This document shows positions 13,501-24,220 of a DNA stretch of 64,000 nt, one piece after another. The position numbers and the translations under genes were made by a program. Below the pieces are notes generated by a model. The model did no database searches. It was given only the letters and a program-made list of their open reading frames with translations, and was not told where the DNA came from. Each line of letters begins with the position of its first letter. Position 1 is the stretch's first letter. The stretch comes from Pagrus major (Eukaryota; Chordata; Actinopteri; Spariformes; Sparidae), in NCBI RefSeq assembly GCF_040436345.1, contig NC_133233.1, positions 7,947,381 to 8,011,380 on the forward strand, written 5' to 3'.

Positions 13501-16500
13501 ACCCCCTCTTTATCTTCCTCTGTGCTTTTTTTCATAGCAGAGGGAAATAGAGCAGAATGCTTTCATTCTTTTTGGGAGGGATGTTGACAACATTCTCCTT
13601 TTTTTTCACCCCTCTCCATCTTTTATTCAGCCGACAGCTGACAGATATTTCGGGCAGTGGGGCAAGTGGCGATGACGGAGGATTGCAGGATAAGTGGAAG
13701 GAGGAGGGGGCAGATATTCTACGAATGAAGGTCAACCTCACATAGAAAGCTATTCATGCCATGATGGGGTGGGGGGGTGGGGGGGTATTAGAGTGGAAAA
13801 GAGGCAAAGAGGCCAAAGTTTTATTTAATGCTGGATGGGAGAGAAAGAGAGAAGGAGATGAAGAGTGAGGAGGGAGGAGGCAAAAACAGTGTAAATGAGA
13901 GGGTGATGGAGAGAACGGTTAGAGAGAGAGAGGAGGCCGTCCACACAGAATGAATGAGAGCGACACACAGCTCCGTGGCCTCATTGCTGGCTGAGCTCCA
14001 GCCCAGAGTTCATTATGTCAGTTGAGCCGCACGAGCGCACGTGACCAGCCAAAGCATGGCCGCTCGCCCGGAGAGAGAGTCATACAGTGAAACAAACACG
14101 GGAATGGCTGGATGCTGTATATGGACCTGATATATTCACACTGACTGACCGTAGCTGTACAGATTCTGTTATTGACTCCTGTCTTCATTTATTCTGGCCA
14201 TCGAATCTGTGCGTGGGTTTAAAGGAACAGTTCACCCAAAAAGTAAAATCTAGTCATCATCTCCTTCAGTTGTTTAGGAGAGTGCTGCAACACTGTTTTG
14301 CTGTGAAGCTCCAGAAATGTTGGACTATGAAACATCACCTGACTTTCTATCAGCATGGAGCGAGGAGATGATGCCTGAGTTTTACTTTTTGGTTGAACTG
14401 TTCCTTTAAGTTTTTCAAGCCATTGAATCTGTGCTTGAGTTTAAGTAGGTGCAGTAACCTGTAAGATAGGTGATCAGATAGCTAATATTAATCATCTTGT
14501 TATTGATTTAATCTCAGTGTATTTGACACACTCTGAGCTGCAGGTGCTTCTATTTAAACGTGTTAGGATATGATGGCAGCAGACCAAGACCTTTATTATT
14601 AATGAAAGTTAATTACGTTTTCCAAAAACCTTGTTTTTGTAATAACCACCGAAGCACAATAGAGACTACAATGTAAATATAGAATGTTTAATGAAATGCT
14701 CACATTGCATATTTATAAATAAATAAAGTTGAGAAAAGGTCTTCAGCATTGAATCCTGGTTAGTTCCTGTGTCTCTGGGCAACACGAGTCTCAGAGATCA
14801 TGTGTGGGGGTTTTGTCAGTCGGGGCACACAGTTCATTTTTGCCCCGGAGCCCCATAGCAGGTTCATTTGACCCTAAACGTAGTAAATGGTGATGTCAGA
14901 TTTCAGGCATTTGGGAGAATGTGGGTTCATCACCAACACGTTTCTGTGTCTGTGCAGTAAATGGAGCCCCCAGCGTGTGGGAAAGTCCAGTTTGCTGGAC
15001 ATGAATACATGATGAGGGCAGGATGGAGGGCTGACCTCACTCTGACTTTATCGTCCCCCTCTCTCTGTCACGCACATTCGTCTCTTTGTCCCTGCTGCCC
15101 TGTGGAGAGGCTCTCCTCCTCTGGTTTCTTTCTGCCGCTGCGTCTCTTCATCCCTCACTGCGATGGAAGAGTTTCATTTCTCACACACTGGGCCCCCTCA
15201 GTGTGTGTCGTATGTGTTAGTGTTGATGGTGTGTAAACTGGAGCAGGTCAGATATGAAGCTGGTTATTTAGGTCAGCTGACGTTCATGTTTTGATCTGTT
15301 TAGTTTTTTTTTCCATTGTAACGGGCGGCTGATCAAAGCTGAATTGATCCATTCCCACAGCGCTGCGCTGACACTGATTTCATTAATGACATTAGCAACT
15401 CGCCAATCAAACTCTGACTGCTCTCTGGCCTCATGGACCACCGACAGGCTGCCAGACTGCTTCTGTTTGGGATGGTATCAATGGAAAACTTTCTTCAGGG
15501 TGTGTGAACGTTGATTCGGGGCAGCCTGTTGTTACCATGAAAGCTCTGTTTCTTTATCTTTTCTTCCTCTGCTTTAAACTGTCGTCACATGAACATCAGT
15601 GCATTCAATCTCACAGAAACGTGTCCTGGAACTCCTGCCTGAGGATCTGAGGCTCGGAGAATTAGTAACATCATTGAAATCACACCTCAAAACTTTATTA
15701 AACATTTGGCCTTTGTCAAAAACCACACAACCTTTCTCTCCACTGTGGTGACCTGGAAGAGGGCAGGCCACACAAGGTAATTAGCAGTAAAACAGAAAAC
15801 TGTCAGAGTGAAGAGGTATCACATATGACAGAAACACAGATATAAGGAGATAGTAAAACAGAGGAGGGCAATGATCCAGAGGAGCCCGGGGTACGACGAT
15901 CCAGATCTGTCAACATGAGTGTGTTGTTGTGTATCAAAGCATCCAAAGGCGAGCGAGGGCAGTCGGAGTGTTTAATTGTTTGTCAGACTGGATTATTTTC
16001 TGTCTGATCCTCTGAAGAATGAACATTCATACCAACAGTTTAATGCACGTGTAGGAAGGAGCCATGACTGCAGGTGTGTGTGTGTGTGTGTAATGGTGTC
16101 ACGGGTTAGAAACCAATCACTGCTCACACACAGGCCCTCAGCTGACCTAATTATTAATCATAGTCCTCCTCTTCTTGCGCTCTCTGGTTTCAGGCACGTT
16201 CTCATTAAAGCAACAGGGCGTCTACACACAACAACGCTGACTTACTTCACATCTGTCTGCAATCTTTAGCTTAACTCAATTAAAGGTTCAACAGTGATGC
16301 TGTTTTTAATCTATAAGATAACCTTATTTAACAAGCTACACTGATTGAAGTCTCTCTCGTGTGTGTGTAATACACAAAAACATAAACATTTTGAAATTCA
16401 CAGACGTGGCATTTAACGATGTATTTTATGTCGCAGAACAGAACGTGAAAATCTCTGAAGCTTGTGTTCAGCGCAGACCTTATTTCAGATATCTAACCAA

Positions 16501-17362
16501 AAAAACCAACAAGGACAGACACTCGTGTTGCTCATGATGTCAGACCGCTGCAGCTGGCAGAGCAACACACTGTACACCACAGAGACACACATGTCATCAC
16601 TGCTACGTGCTGCTTTACATGACAACTCTTAAATGAGCTGTGAAATCCTGGCTCACTGCACCTGAGCCTTCTTCTACTCTCAGGTGCGTCTGAACTTTTC
16701 TTAAAGGTGCAACAATGGTGAGACGCAGGTAACAGAAAACATATTGTGTGTCCCTTGTTGATAAAACAGTTTGACCGGTTATGGATGAACTTGGTGAGTA
16801 CCGTGTTGTAACAGAGCAGCATAATCCTTCAGGGAAAGTTTGACCTGACTGAACTGAGCACCTCCTGTACTGCGTCAGGTCAAAGCTCCACACTGTTTTC
16901 CACTGTTTTTATTCTCTTCAGTTGGGTTAAAGGCCTTCTTCTTTCACCTTGAGAAACCAAAACACACCCGCCCGCCCCGCCTCTTCCTCCGCCTCCCCAC
17001 CTTCCTCTGAGATAAAGCCTACTTCAGCAGCACCCTGAGGGGACGCCTTGTCTATTCCTGACTGCCCTCGCTTTTTCTTTCCAATCATGCGCCCGGTCTA
17101 ATTGAGTTTATCCATGAGAGTTTATGTCGGGTCAGGAAATGAAAGGCACTTTAAGGAGGGCAGTAGTGTGAGTCTCTCTGATCGGTTCAGATGTTTTTTT
17201 TATTTATTTAGTTTGTTTTATAATCACAAGCCTGTTTGTGATGCGAGAGCTGGAGAGGAAGTGATCAACAGTGCCAGCGGCCTCGTTCAACGCAAGCTCA
17301 TAATTAGTTAACTATATTTGGAGGTGTTCTACTATTTCTGCTGCCTCCTCCAGCAAGTCTTA

Positions 17363-17394
<32 letters not shown>

Positions 17395-17993
17395 ACACAC
17401 ATGCACACACACACACACTCACATGCATTTATAGTTTGGGGCTCGTGGGATTGTCCATATAAAGCCTGACGTAGGACGAGTCTCATGATGATTGTGGTGA
17501 GCCTGTGGATGAAGTGGGAATACAGACTGTAGTTTGGGTTTCCTGCGGTGCTACTGTTTCCTCCCACAGTCCAAACACAGGCTGCAAATTACACATTTAT
17601 GTGTTCGCCTGTGTCTGTGCGTGTGCGAGACAAGCGACCTGTAGCACGTGGCCCTCCTCAGTGCATGCTGGGAAAGGCTGCAGCTGACCGAATTTTCACT
17701 TTTGGGTGAACTTTTCCTCAAATCGGAGGAAATGAACACATATCTGCACAGCTGACTGATCTACAATGTTTTTACACAACAATGTTCCAATTGTAGTCTG
17801 ATGTCCTCTCTTTGTATCCGTGTGTGTGCATGCGCAGTGCGGCTGGAGGTGAGATCTTCAACCAGTGTGTGTCCGATCGGGAGGACGAGGCCTTCAGCGA
17901 GGAGGACGTGAAGAGGCTGATGAGGCAGATCCTGGAGGGAGTCTCCTTCCTCCACCAGAACAACGTGGTCCACCTTGACCTGAAGGTCAGTGG

Positions 17994-18053
<60 letters not shown>

Positions 18054-21010
18054 TCCTCTGTTACTTTATCTTGACTTTATTGTATAGTCCAGTCTTATTT
18101 TTATTGCATATCAGTGACATTAAAATATGAATATTAACAGCTAATACGTGACAGCCAGTACTGTGTATGTCTTAGCCAACACATGATAGGTCCTGTCATG
18201 TTTTTTCACTATTAAATATTACTCACAGTAAATATGACTCTTAATGGGAACAGTGATTCTGAGTGTCACCACTGATTTCCCAAATGAGTTTTATTTGGAT
18301 TCACAAGGTTCTGATTGATTAGATTTTATTTGATCCAGTTGGATTGAATATTGATGCAGTGGAGGATATTTCAGTTCCAGAGACAGCTCTTCTTGGATAT
18401 GAAAGAAATTCTGAGAGGACTAATGATGTAAATTGTACAAGGAACCCTCTGTCACATTATCAAAAATATTAATGTTCACATTAATACTTTAATTAAACAG
18501 TTATCTGACCATAAGGATAATGGATAATGTTCTGATTTTAGCATCTAATTATTAAAACTTCTGTAATGACAGAACATGAGTAATGACGGATGTATTTGAA
18601 CAAAGGGTCAGCTGTAAGTCTTGCTGTAGAGGTTTACTATACATCACAACAGCAACTCACAGCAGCCACAGAACAACAAAAACAGAGTGAATCATGAAAT
18701 GAAAGTGGAGTGCACTTCCTATGATTTCATTTATCAGTAATAAAACAGCTGATATGAATACAGACAGACTGATACATATATACTGATACAGATACATAAA
18801 GGAGAGAATATATCAAGGTGGTTTCCTGTCTGACACTTAACGTGTGCTGTGATGTCCCGTCAGCCTCAGAACATCCTGCTGACCAGCTGCTCTCCTCTGG
18901 GGGACATCAAGATCGTGGACTTTGGTCTGTCCAGGATGGTCAGCAGCCATCAGGAGCTCAGAGAGATTATGGGAACTCCAGAGTACGTCGGTGAGTCGGT
19001 GCTGATCTTCACTACACCACCTGACGCTCATATTTTATTCTGAATAATAACTAACAACATTGTGTTCATTTTTCAGCTCCGGAGATTTTAAATTATGAGC
19101 CCATCAGCACAGCGACAGACATGTGGTAAGAACACTCCTCTGTTTTATTCTGTAGATATTTCAAACTATGAATCTCAACCTACTGCTGACACTCAGGATC
19201 AGCAGGGTGTGTAGCAGTCCATCATTTAGTTTAGATATGTCAGTCCGGACCCACTGAATGAACTAGAGCCATGTGACTAGCATGGCTAAAACTGACCACC
19301 ATTAGAGAATTAGAGCGATGCAGTGATCACATAAACATTTGTGCCCTAACCCTTCAATGGTGCATTTGTGTGTTCAGGAGTATCGGCGTCTTGGCCTACG
19401 TGATGCTGACAGGAATCTCTCCGTTCCTGGGCGAGGACAAGCAGGAGACGTTTCTCAACATCTCCCAGCTCAACGTGAGCTACAGCGAGGAGGAGCTGCA
19501 GCAGCTGGACCCGGCCGCCCTGTCCTTCATCCAGATGCTGCTCCGCAAACTGCCACAGTCAGTCCACAAGACACATGCACTCATCTGCTACTCTGTTCCA
19601 CTGTTCAGAGAACCAGCAGGCACACACTGACCATTTTTCACTTTACCAACACAAAGTGGAACCAGTGGCATTCATTAATGGAATAGAAGTAAACCCATTC
19701 AGCCTGTGATGTGTTCAGTTCAGAGACAGAGATGACGGCGTTTCAATCAAATCTTTAGTTTTTTCTTGGTTACAATGACATTTTTTATATTATATTAATA
19801 TAAATCAGTAATAACATTTTCTGTTTCTCTGTATTGTGTCGTTTCACTCTGTTGTTGGATTGTGGTACAGTTTTACATTCATAGCTACCTGGGTGGTCAG
19901 TCTGACATAAACCAGAGGTCATCAGAGCTGCAGATAAAATCATGACTTCATGAACATGAAATCATCAGACAAATAAACAAATGTACAAGTTTAAAGAGAG
20001 CAGCTGTGCTGTGGTGTGATACTAACACTAAAATGAGCGATGATGGAAAAAGCTGATAGTACAGCCGATAGTATCTGTTACCATCTGAAGACACACTTTA
20101 TATTTATACTGGTCAAACAGACAAACAACTGCTTTATAAGTGTGGCAGCTGCTGTATTAACTCTGCCTAATAAAATCAAAGATCTACCTTATGTTTACTT
20201 TGAACACACATGAGGCCCCTTTGGCTTTTATAGAAATTAAATGAAATTGTGAGACATTTTCAAAAGTTTTTCTTTTCCTTACGCTCCAAAGAAGAGGGCC
20301 TCATGACCCCCTGTGATGTGTTGGTGACGCCTAGTGGGCGGCTGGGCACTTGTGTTGGGAGGATGAGATCAGTATTGAATTTCACAGATGCTGAGGTTAT
20401 CATGCATGCATTAGTGTCCTCACATTGGATTACCTCAATGTCCAGTTAGAATGATAGCTCCACCTTTTTCTTGCCAAATTGTGTAATTCTAAGAGTCGTC
20501 GAGTTCAGAGAAACGTTATAAACTTTGTAAAATGGCTATGACAAATTCCAAATCATTGGTGCCTTCTTGTAAATTCACCATAAATCAAAACATGAAGTTG
20601 TTTGTCTCCTTGTAAAAAGTGTCAGTTTGTGTCTGCATAGCTGTACCAGCCTGTCTGCTTCTGTGTCTAAAGTGCATCTTACCTGCCACATGTCACATTT
20701 TACAAATACACTAAACAGTAACCACTATAGGCTACTTCTTGGAGAAAGTCCCCAGACTCCCTTAAAAAATGTCTCAATTTAGTGAGTTGTTGAGTTAGGA
20801 GAAACTTTATAAACTTTGTGAAACGCTGTCTCTGACTAATTCTTCATATTTTGGGCCTTCTTGTAAATTCAGCAAATGTTCTACATGAACTTCTTTCTGT
20901 CTTTGTGTGAAAACATCATGTCTGTTTGTCCCAGTGATGGACGGGTTTATTTGCATATAGAGCAGGAAGTGACTTCTGATCACAAGTGGTCACTGAGACG
21001 CAGGTTAATG

Positions 21011-21068
<58 letters not shown>

Positions 21069-21441
21069 GGATCGGGCCACAGCAGAGCAGTGCCTCAAAC
21101 ACCCCTGGCTTCAGTCCTCAGAGCCTCAGGAAACCCAGACGGTAGAGGACATCCTCCCAGTGGAGGACCAGGAGGCATCCAGCTCCAGCAGCAGCTCCAC
21201 CAGCAGCCCTGAACCTCCCAGCAGCACGACCACAGCTGAGGAGGAGGAAGAGGAGGAGGGGGAAGGCCCGGTGACGGAGGAGCTGATAGTCATGGCTGCC
21301 TACACCTTGGGGCAGTGCCGCCAGTCCTCCACCTCAGAGAAGGAGGCGCTGGTGGCTGAGCAGAAGGCTATCTCCAAACGCTTCAAGTTTGAGGAGCCTT
21401 TCAGCGCCCTGCAGGAGGTCCCAGGAGAGTTCATCTACTGA
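9438..21441 (+). CDS. stk17a: Serine/threonine kinase 17A (DRAK1-like), exons 2 to last; first exon not in window
   Basis: A nuclear/cytoplasmic death-associated Ser/Thr kinase of the DAPK family. Coding exons: 9438-9650, 17838-17985, 18864-18990, 19077-19125, 19378-19557, 21069-21441. All six have AG/GT borders with consistent phases, giving 362 codons plus stop. Visible kinase motifs in order: glycine loop GKFAVV, catalytic Lys in [13 protein letters not shown] catalytic loop with [38 protein letters not shown] and [14 protein letters not shown]. The tail has a Ser run and an acidic run, then [15 protein letters not shown] and [11 protein letters not shown] ending PGEFIY. That ending is typical of STK17A, not STK17B. 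The codon entering 9438 is split, so the N-terminus comes from an exon I did not find. The last exon is preceded directly by a GT microsatellite used as the acceptor tract. An stk17a-like paralogue name is possible. Confidence 0.93.
10209..10566. repeat. Cluster of CA/GT microsatellites
   Basis: Three simple runs: (CA)n at about 10,209-10,240, (CA)n at about 10,369-10,400, and a long (GT)n at about 10,497-10,566. CA and GT tracts on the same strand could pair with each other in the intron RNA. Confidence 0.9.
10984..11304. mobile_element. TTAA-flanked MITE
   Basis: TTAA at both ends (10984-10987 and 11301-11304). The inner ends are inverted: aggggcagtatgtagttttgg and the complement of ccaaaactacacagtgctgct. 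There is no coding capacity. The TTAA target and short terminal inverted repeats suggest a piggyBac-type non-autonomous element, but the superfamily is an inference. Confidence 0.7.
12301..13030 (+). mobile_element. L2-like LINE relic (RT palm plus 3' end)
   Basis: A + strand translation contains [46 protein letters not shown] and [13 protein letters not shown] motifs including the YADD catalytic box near 12,594. The 3' part (ccaggtctcccttgtaaaag ... ctggttaaataaag) is the tail of this LINE type. Stops and deletions break the frame, and the part between the RT palm and the tail is missing. Confidence 0.8.
14219..14409. mobile_element. TTAA-flanked palindromic-end MITE inside a 26-bp direct duplication
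   Basis: TTAA at 14219-14222 and 14406-14409. The ends are inverted (aggaacagttcacccaaaaa versus the complement of tttttggttgaactgttcct). A 26-bp sequence just outside (14197-14222) recurs at 14419-14444 with three mismatches, which is far longer than a normal TTAA target duplication. No coding capacity. Confidence 0.75.
17363..17423. repeat. Imperfect (CA)n microsatellite
   Basis: An ACACAC run with a few interruptions, in the stk17a intron about 420 bases before the exon at 17,838. Confidence 0.9.
17994..18051. repeat. (CA)n microsatellite at a stk17a 5' splice site
   Basis: The donor gtcagt at 17986 is followed within about 10 bases by roughly 28 CA dinucleotides in the sense strand. Intronic CA repeats in this position are known binding sites for hnRNP L, so the tract could influence use of this donor (inference). 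Confidence 0.9.
20485..20930. repeat. Diverged local tandem duplication in the stk17a intron
   Basis: About 150 bases near 20,485-20,640 (gagttcagagaaacgttata, then gccttcttgtaaattcacca) recur near 20,765-20,930 (gagttaggagaaactttata, then gccttcttgtaaattcagca) with moderate divergence. Not recognised as a known element. Confidence 0.65.
21012..21066. repeat. (GT)n microsatellite serving as 3' splice-site tract of the last stk17a exon
   Basis: About 27 GT dinucleotides run directly into the acceptor gcag at 21065-21068. There is no conventional C/T-rich tract between repeat and exon. The nearest branch-point-like sequence (gttaatg) lies before the repeat. Confidence 0.93.
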
Positions 21442-23070
21442 CCACACCCACCAGGACCAGTTAGTGTTGTCATGGTAACAAACATAGACCTTCTGATTAT
21501 CCTGTATGTGTATAATCAGACGCTGTTTCACAGTCAATCTGATATTATTTAAGCAGTTGGGTTTTAAGTGCTTTTTTTCAGGTACCCACTTACATTTTCT
21601 CCCATAATGCATCACTTTGGTTGACACCCACCCAGCCCAGCTCCTTTAGCAGTTACAGCAGGTTCATGTCTCTTGTATTTCACTTGGTTTGCTGGTGTAT
21701 TCTTCTCAGCCCTCTGCCACACGTAGACAGTGTGACACACTGACATCTATCCTGACCATCCACACCAACTGTTGGTGTTGAAGAGTGACGTCTTCTTTCT
21801 AGAGGCAGAGAGAAAGAGGCTGTAGACAAAGATCCACTTCCATGCCACGGCTGCTGTCAAAATCATGACATGTAATCTGAGTATTTTTCTGAACGGGATT
21901 CACATTTAGTGAATTTACACATTGTGTGCGATGTAAATATATAAATAAACGTATAAATGCATAAAAAGTTCAAAACATTGATTGAGATTTAACTTTTGAC
22001 CTTGAGGACAGCAGTTGACTTAATCTCACCACAGCTTTCGATCACCTCACACAAGCTTCCTCAGTTTTCATGGTAGAAACAAAATGTCCAGGAGGAAGTC
22101 CTCCAAAAAAAATGTCAAATTTAAACTGCAGTTCCAAGTCAGCTGGCAAATTGGACCCCCCCAAATATCGAATTTGTGTCGTATTGTTTGACACATGAAT
22201 CATTATTATTATTATCATTATTATTATTAAGGGACATCAGGATTCCACCAGAGACAAACTTAGAGGGACTGTTTCATAGTTGAGCCCTGTCGGCCAATCA
22301 GAATGAAGGACTGGGGATCTGAGCTCTGTCACACAGGTGGCATCAGTTCATCACGTTTTGATCACGAGCAAACTGCATTCTGGGAATCAAGACATCAGTG
22401 ACTAATGTAGAAAAAGAGAAGTGTCCGGCCACAGACACCAGCTGATCTGTGGCCGATGACTGGAAGTGTAAAGCTCTCTACAGGATGTAAAGTTAGTGTA
22501 TATAACACGTAGTGACACAGTTCCAGTCATCATATATGTGCATGTGTTCTGATGACTGAAGGGTTGATTTGCAGCTGGGACTGTTTGTCGCACAGTAACT
22601 CACCTTTCTTACTTTTTCATGATTTTTTGAATTCAGAAGCCAAATCTTTGTTTCTTTGAGTCCATTTCCTCGTCCGTGCTGCTCTCCTCTGAACACAACC
22701 AGCTCCTGTTTGTATCTCGTCTTCTTTTGTATTTGGTGCCATGCTTGGAGAAAATATTTGATTATCATAGCTCTTGCCATTTTTTAAACATTTTTCATTT
22801 CAGGTGTTTCTGTTTATTATTGCCGACATCTCTGAGGAGTTTCTAATTCTGTGTAAATAACGCAAAGATCTGTGTTGTTTTAAGAGGTATATTCAACAGT
22901 ACTGTGTAACATCTTCCTCTGACATCACTGACTGACCCTCTCTCTACTGAACCACACTCCCACTGGGTCTGTACTGTAAATGTATGTTTATGAAACAATA
23001 AGCTGTTACTGTGGGAACAGATTTGTACATGAATGTCTTATGCTGTAAATAAATATTTCAAAAGTGAGTG
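21442..23070 (+). other. stk17a: stk17a 3' UTR
   Basis: Follows the stop codon tga at 21439-21441. It contains an early AATAAA at 21944-21949 and a second at 23048-23053, so two polyadenylation sites are plausible. A short ATT-rich repeat lies at about 22,200-22,230. No open frame of interest. Confidence 0.7.
23048..23053 (+). terminator. stk17a: Polyadenylation signal AATAAA, distal
   Basis: A canonical hexamer 1.6 kb after the stk17a stop, just before a LINE relic begins. It probably marks the end of the longer transcript. Confidence 0.6.
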
Positions 23071-23084
23071 GAGAGTTTTGACTC

Positions 23085-24220
23085 ATCATTTATGATCAGA
23101 GACAAACAACCAAACAGCTTCCTGATACGACAATCCCAGCAGTGACACACAACTGGTACACAGTATGACTGGTCTCTGTGGATTATTAATTTCAGAAAGC
23201 TTTCAAGCCTGTTGGCGAGCACTTCTGAAATAAGTTTTTTGTCTGTGCATAACAAAGCCGCTGAACTGCACGCCGATAGGATGCCGGTATCAGTCTTGTC
23301 TGAGAACACTCCTGCAGCGCCTCACACAGGTCGGCTCCCAAACACTTCCAGAAGTGCTTATAAATATCTGTAGGCAGTCCATCCAGTCCAGGAGCCATCT
23401 GACCCACAGCAGCAGTGAGCTCATTCAGGGAGAGATGTTAGCATCCAGGACAGCTTTGTCCTCAGAGCCTAACTGAGGAAGCCCCTGCAGCCCCTGCAGC
23501 CCCTGCTCTCTGTTACAGCCCTCCAGCCTGAGGCGGGCGCTGTAGAACTCTACAGCATGATGTCTCATTTCATCTGGGTCAGTTGTCATCGTACCATCAG
23601 GGAGGCAGAGACGAACCATTTGTTTGGTCCGAGAGACAGACTTCTCCAGGTGCCAGTGTGAGCTGCATTTAGTGGTTGGTGAGATATGAAAATCTAACGT
23701 GACTAAGTGATGGTCAGTGAAACCTGCTGGATAAATGTCCAATAACCTGTTGTTAAAACTTGACATATACACGTGACATTTAAATCCTGTCCAGCCTGGC
23801 TGCGCTCATGTTCCCATCTAACACCCTAACCCATGTGTGATGCCTAACCTGGGGATGTTTGACCCTCCATACATCCACTACACCTGACTCTGAGATCACC
23901 TGTGACAAAGTGACACAAAGGCTCTGATCACACTGTTTTAAGAAAACCTTTATTTTCCGAAAAATGTCCGGCCTGTCTGAGCCCTGATTTGGAGCATAGA
24001 TGTTAATGAAAAATAAAGATATGTCCTGTATTTCTTCTCTAGCCACTAAAGCCCTGCCTGTCAGTATCTCTGTGGTGGAGGAGACATTAACATCAAACCC
24101 TGGGGAAGAGAGAACGGCTACACCTGCAGAGAAACTAGTCCCATGAGACAGAACATACTGGCCCTTCCAGCCGGCCCCCCTCAGCCGGCCTGTGAGGACA
24201 AAAGTACAGAAGGACAATAT
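23085..24220 (-). mobile_element. Tx1/L1-like LINE relic (endonuclease and start of RT)
   Basis: Read on the minus strand from 24,220: an endonuclease-like block with GAGWKGQYVLSHGTSFSAGV, FFINIYAPNQG and VRHHTWVRVLDGN; then GFTDHHLVTLDF; then MAPGLDGLPTDIYKHFW and VLANRLESFLKLIIHRDQSY, the RT fingers of Tx1-type elements. The frame is broken several times, and the catalytic RT core and 3' end are missing. Both ends are truncated, so this is an old relic. Confidence 0.8.

Larger units (their letters stand above)
9651..17837 (+). other. stk17a: stk17a intron (8.2 kb)
   Basis: Intron between the glycine-loop exon (donor gtgagt at 9651) and the GGEIFNQC exon (acceptor AG at 17836-17837). It holds CA/GT microsatellites, two TTAA-flanked MITEs and an L2-like LINE relic, listed separately. 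I see no further exon. Confidence 0.8.
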
